A program made the position numbers and the translations under genes. Source: Zerene cesonia (lineage: Eukaryota; Arthropoda; Insecta; Lepidoptera; Pieridae). Taken from it: DNA of 64,000 nt. The DNA is taken from positions 1,922,001 through 1,986,000 of the forward strand of contig NC_052103.1 in NCBI RefSeq assembly GCF_012273895.1. Direction: 5' to 3'. A model generated the notes under the pieces. The model was not told the DNA's origin and did not search any database. It saw only the letters and a program-made list of their open reading frames with translations. Positions within the stretch are counted from its first letter, which is position 1. Every line of letters begins with the position of its first letter. Positions 61,161-64,000 of this stretch are shown piece after piece.

Positions 61161-64000
61161 TTGGTTCATTCTGTAAATACATATTTACATATGTCAAATA
61201 CCTGACAAATAATATCGAATTGTTAAAATTCAGTTGAATGAAGATTACAGTTTTTCAGTTGTACTCTAATTTTGAAAGTTTGAATTGGAATTCGAAATTT
61301 AAATTTTCATAAAGCTCATCGACAATTTTATCAATTATTAAAACGCGATTGTGGGAACTAGGTATCTAAGATATTATATCTAATGACCCAATAGAAAATA
61401 GTACAACACACTGCAGTGTATCGTAAAATCGCAGTTACTTAACTAAAGGCCAATGAAACCAGCTGCACTACTAAGTTTTCTACGTATAGGGCGACCACAT
61501 CTTTATATTCTTATTCTTAATTTAAAAGAAATCTCATTAGAGGCGTATCTTTTTATTAAATTAAGACGTCTTACTACTCGTTACGCTTTCTACATTATGA
61601 ATAAATTTAGCTGTATTTATAAAGTAGATATATAATTTTTTTAATAAACATAATATGTAGGGGATAGTTTAATGAAATAAATCATTTTGATTGAATATGC
61701 AATAACATTAATAAGCTATCCCTTACGAAGTTTTTATTGAATTAAAACATATGTATATATTTACAATAAAGAATTATAATTATTATCATGTAACACAAAT
61801 TGTCCGTGGGTATAATGTAGCTGAATTAGTATTATTTTTTATTTACATTATTTTTTATCTTCGTCCTACCAATGAAATGAATGTAGCAAAAAGTTGTCAA
61901 TTTGTCTAAAACTACAGGTAGTTGTTAGCCAATCCATAATAATCATAAATCATACCCACTGTCCCCAGTAATAAGCGTCAACAATGGAAATCGAGCGCTT
62001 AGGCGAAAAACAACAACATCGCGAAACTTTCACGAGATCGCTTACCGTGGAGCGAAATAAATTACCGTTAAACGGAGCCCAAGTGACTTGTTTTTATTAC
62101 AATTTCTGACAAAAAGTCGGCTCGACCTACCTAGAGTCTAGCCTATTATATTTTATCTGTATTAAATTTCATCTTGTGAAGTAAAGGAAGCATGTTATTT
62201 TTAGAAATTGTATTTATCTATGTATTCACAAAATACGTAGTGCACTTTTAATGATGAAAGATTTTTTTCTCATTTATTTTAAAAAAACAAACATGCGCTA
62301 ATTGTAATGCAGTTGACATCAGAAGGAATGGACCAAAAATGTAACTATCATCCTTTTGTTAGGCGTGTTAAGAACTCCACGCAATACAATTTCATTATAA
62401 TATAGATACGATCTTTGTCTAGCCTTGTATAGGGTTTCTTTACGTCACGCTCATGAAATCTGGACTTAAGATTCTAGACTTTCTTGGGAACCTGAACATT
62501 AGTTTAACAATCTACATTTTCAATTAATGAGAAATATGTCCATGAGAAATATTATTTATTGGATATGTAAATTTTATGAATATGTATTTGAATATTTTTT
62601 ATTTAATTTAACGATATATATTCAAAATAAAATTTAACGACGACCTTCAATTCTTTAAGATATATCCACGCGAAAACCTTAAAGCTACTATTATGTGCTT
62701 AAAAGGTAGAATGTAGATGATCAACAAATTGTTGGATATACGTTACAATGGTAAATAAAAAACTGGTAGAGCAAGTTCGATAATATGGGGAATGTATTAT
62801 CGTCATCATGTTTAATAATAAAATAGGCTGTGTCCGCTTGCTAGACGATATTATTACGATAAATATACATGCGAAACAATTTGCTACGCAAATATTGATT
62901 TATTTATTACGTTTAAAGTATTTTAGAACTATATATTTACTACAATTCAGAAAGTGAAATGAGTTCGGTTACATATTGTAAGAGCATATAAAATGTATTT
63001 TTAGAATATGGAACATCACGATGTAAACAAAACCGTACAATCTTTTATCGTCCTGCACCGTTGCAATGCAGTAGAGCAGTCCCGACTCCCGATCGATAAC
63101 TAAACGCACGCACTAAAAAAAATCCAGTTTCCCGCGTTTTTTCACGTCAAAAGCGGCTCTATTCCGAATTCAAACAAAACGTTCTAGATGAACCACCAAA
63201 ACCACCTCTTTCTTAAAGTAAATTTTTATCACTTTTTTGCATAAATACATATTAAAATACTCTAAATAATGTAAACTAGACGCGGCACATACTACGTTCG
63301 TGGCGTAACTGACGACCGGCCGGGTAGAAACGACAGGACACAGAGCGTGCGTCCAACGTATAACCTAGCAAGTTGGTATAGGAGGGTGGCCGGGTGGCCA
63401 ATTGTTCGAGACAGATGCGAGTGAAATAGGGACGGGTTGGCGCCCATTCATGCCTAGTGCAGGGGATCGCACCGTAACAGCTTCCGCATTCATCTGCCGT
63501 GTCTGAGCGTAAATAAAACAGAGTTCGTCTTTCATACAAACTTTATTTAAATCAAAAAATAAAGTCTACAATAATCCTTTACTTTAATAGGTATTAATAT
63601 TATGTATAGTTATAAATTTGTTTCAGCTTCACCCACTAACGTTACCAGTACACGCTATAACCACCAAATGTATTACGATCAAGGCCATATACAACTTACC
63701 CTCAAACAATGTAGTCAAATACTCTGAAACTTAACATTCTATATCCTTGCACATGTTATGTCGAAAAATCTGCGTCTTTCGAGCTTAGTATGCAAATCCC
63801 ATTTATTATAAACAATGAAAAAGCGCAGTACAGTCGATATGTTAATATTTGCACCTGCCATTCTCAACAAATAAAAAGCTTTTAGTTTATAACACTAAAC
63901 ATTGTTCAAAAAGTTAATTTAATTAGTATCCTAATAATAATTTATAAAATTTAGATTATCACTAATAAATATATTTGTAAACAATGGGATTTCCACACTT
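61161..64000. other. Non-coding region with a GC-rich island
   Basis: Mostly AT-rich sequence without identified repeats or genes. 63,270-63,540 is a GC-rich island unlike its surroundings, with an 87-codon open frame on the minus strand (Cys/Arg-rich, no family resemblance). It may be a promoter or 5' UTR region for a gene in either direction. Confidence 0.4.

Overview
This is an AT-rich eukaryotic nuclear window with spliced genes. The repeats are typical of Lepidoptera: short Helitrons ending in CTAGT, tRNA-derived SINEs with target-site duplications, an RTE-like LINE tail and a Jockey/CR1-like LINE fragment. The window therefore suggests a moth or butterfly. There are no bacterial operons, CRISPR arrays or plasmid features. 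Two 1,000-base runs of N mark assembly gaps.

1-9.6 kb, plus strand: a tandem pair of myo-inositol oxygenase (MIOX) genes. Copy 1 enters from the left with only its last four coding exons present. Copy 2 is complete: seven coding exons, 292 aa, all catalytic residues present, with a TATA box and initiator upstream. Intron positions and phases match wherever both copies can be compared. Introns hold repeat debris, and one foldback repeat in copy 2 has duplicated the sequence of a splice donor.

9.6-13.8 kb: intergenic sequence, a Helitron, a 5S-rRNA-like fragment and the probable 3' UTR of the next gene.

13.8-29.8 kb, minus strand: a complete cytospin-A (SPECC1L-type) gene. I traced 20 coding exons, every junction is in phase, and they total 5,394 nt (1,797 aa). 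The order is a basic/acidic N-terminus, a long coiled coil, a disordered linker and a C-terminal calponin-homology domain. One 2,538-nt exon encodes about half the protein. It lies between coiled coil and CH domain, is phase-symmetric and so could be skipped without changing frame.

43.9-45.1 kb, minus strand: three further in-phase exons of a basic, Lys/Pro-rich protein with a tRNA-Cys gene nested in one intron. They may be an alternative 5' end of cytospin, because two acceptor-like sites inside cytospin exon 1 have the matching phase. This remains a hypothesis.

30-36 kb and 45-64 kb: mostly non-coding sequence with many Helitrons and SINEs. The 37.5-43.9 kb interval is nearly free of recognisable repeats and may be regulatory or intronic. 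The second N gap (49,891-50,890) is flanked by an exact 77-bp duplication that looks like unmerged contig ends.
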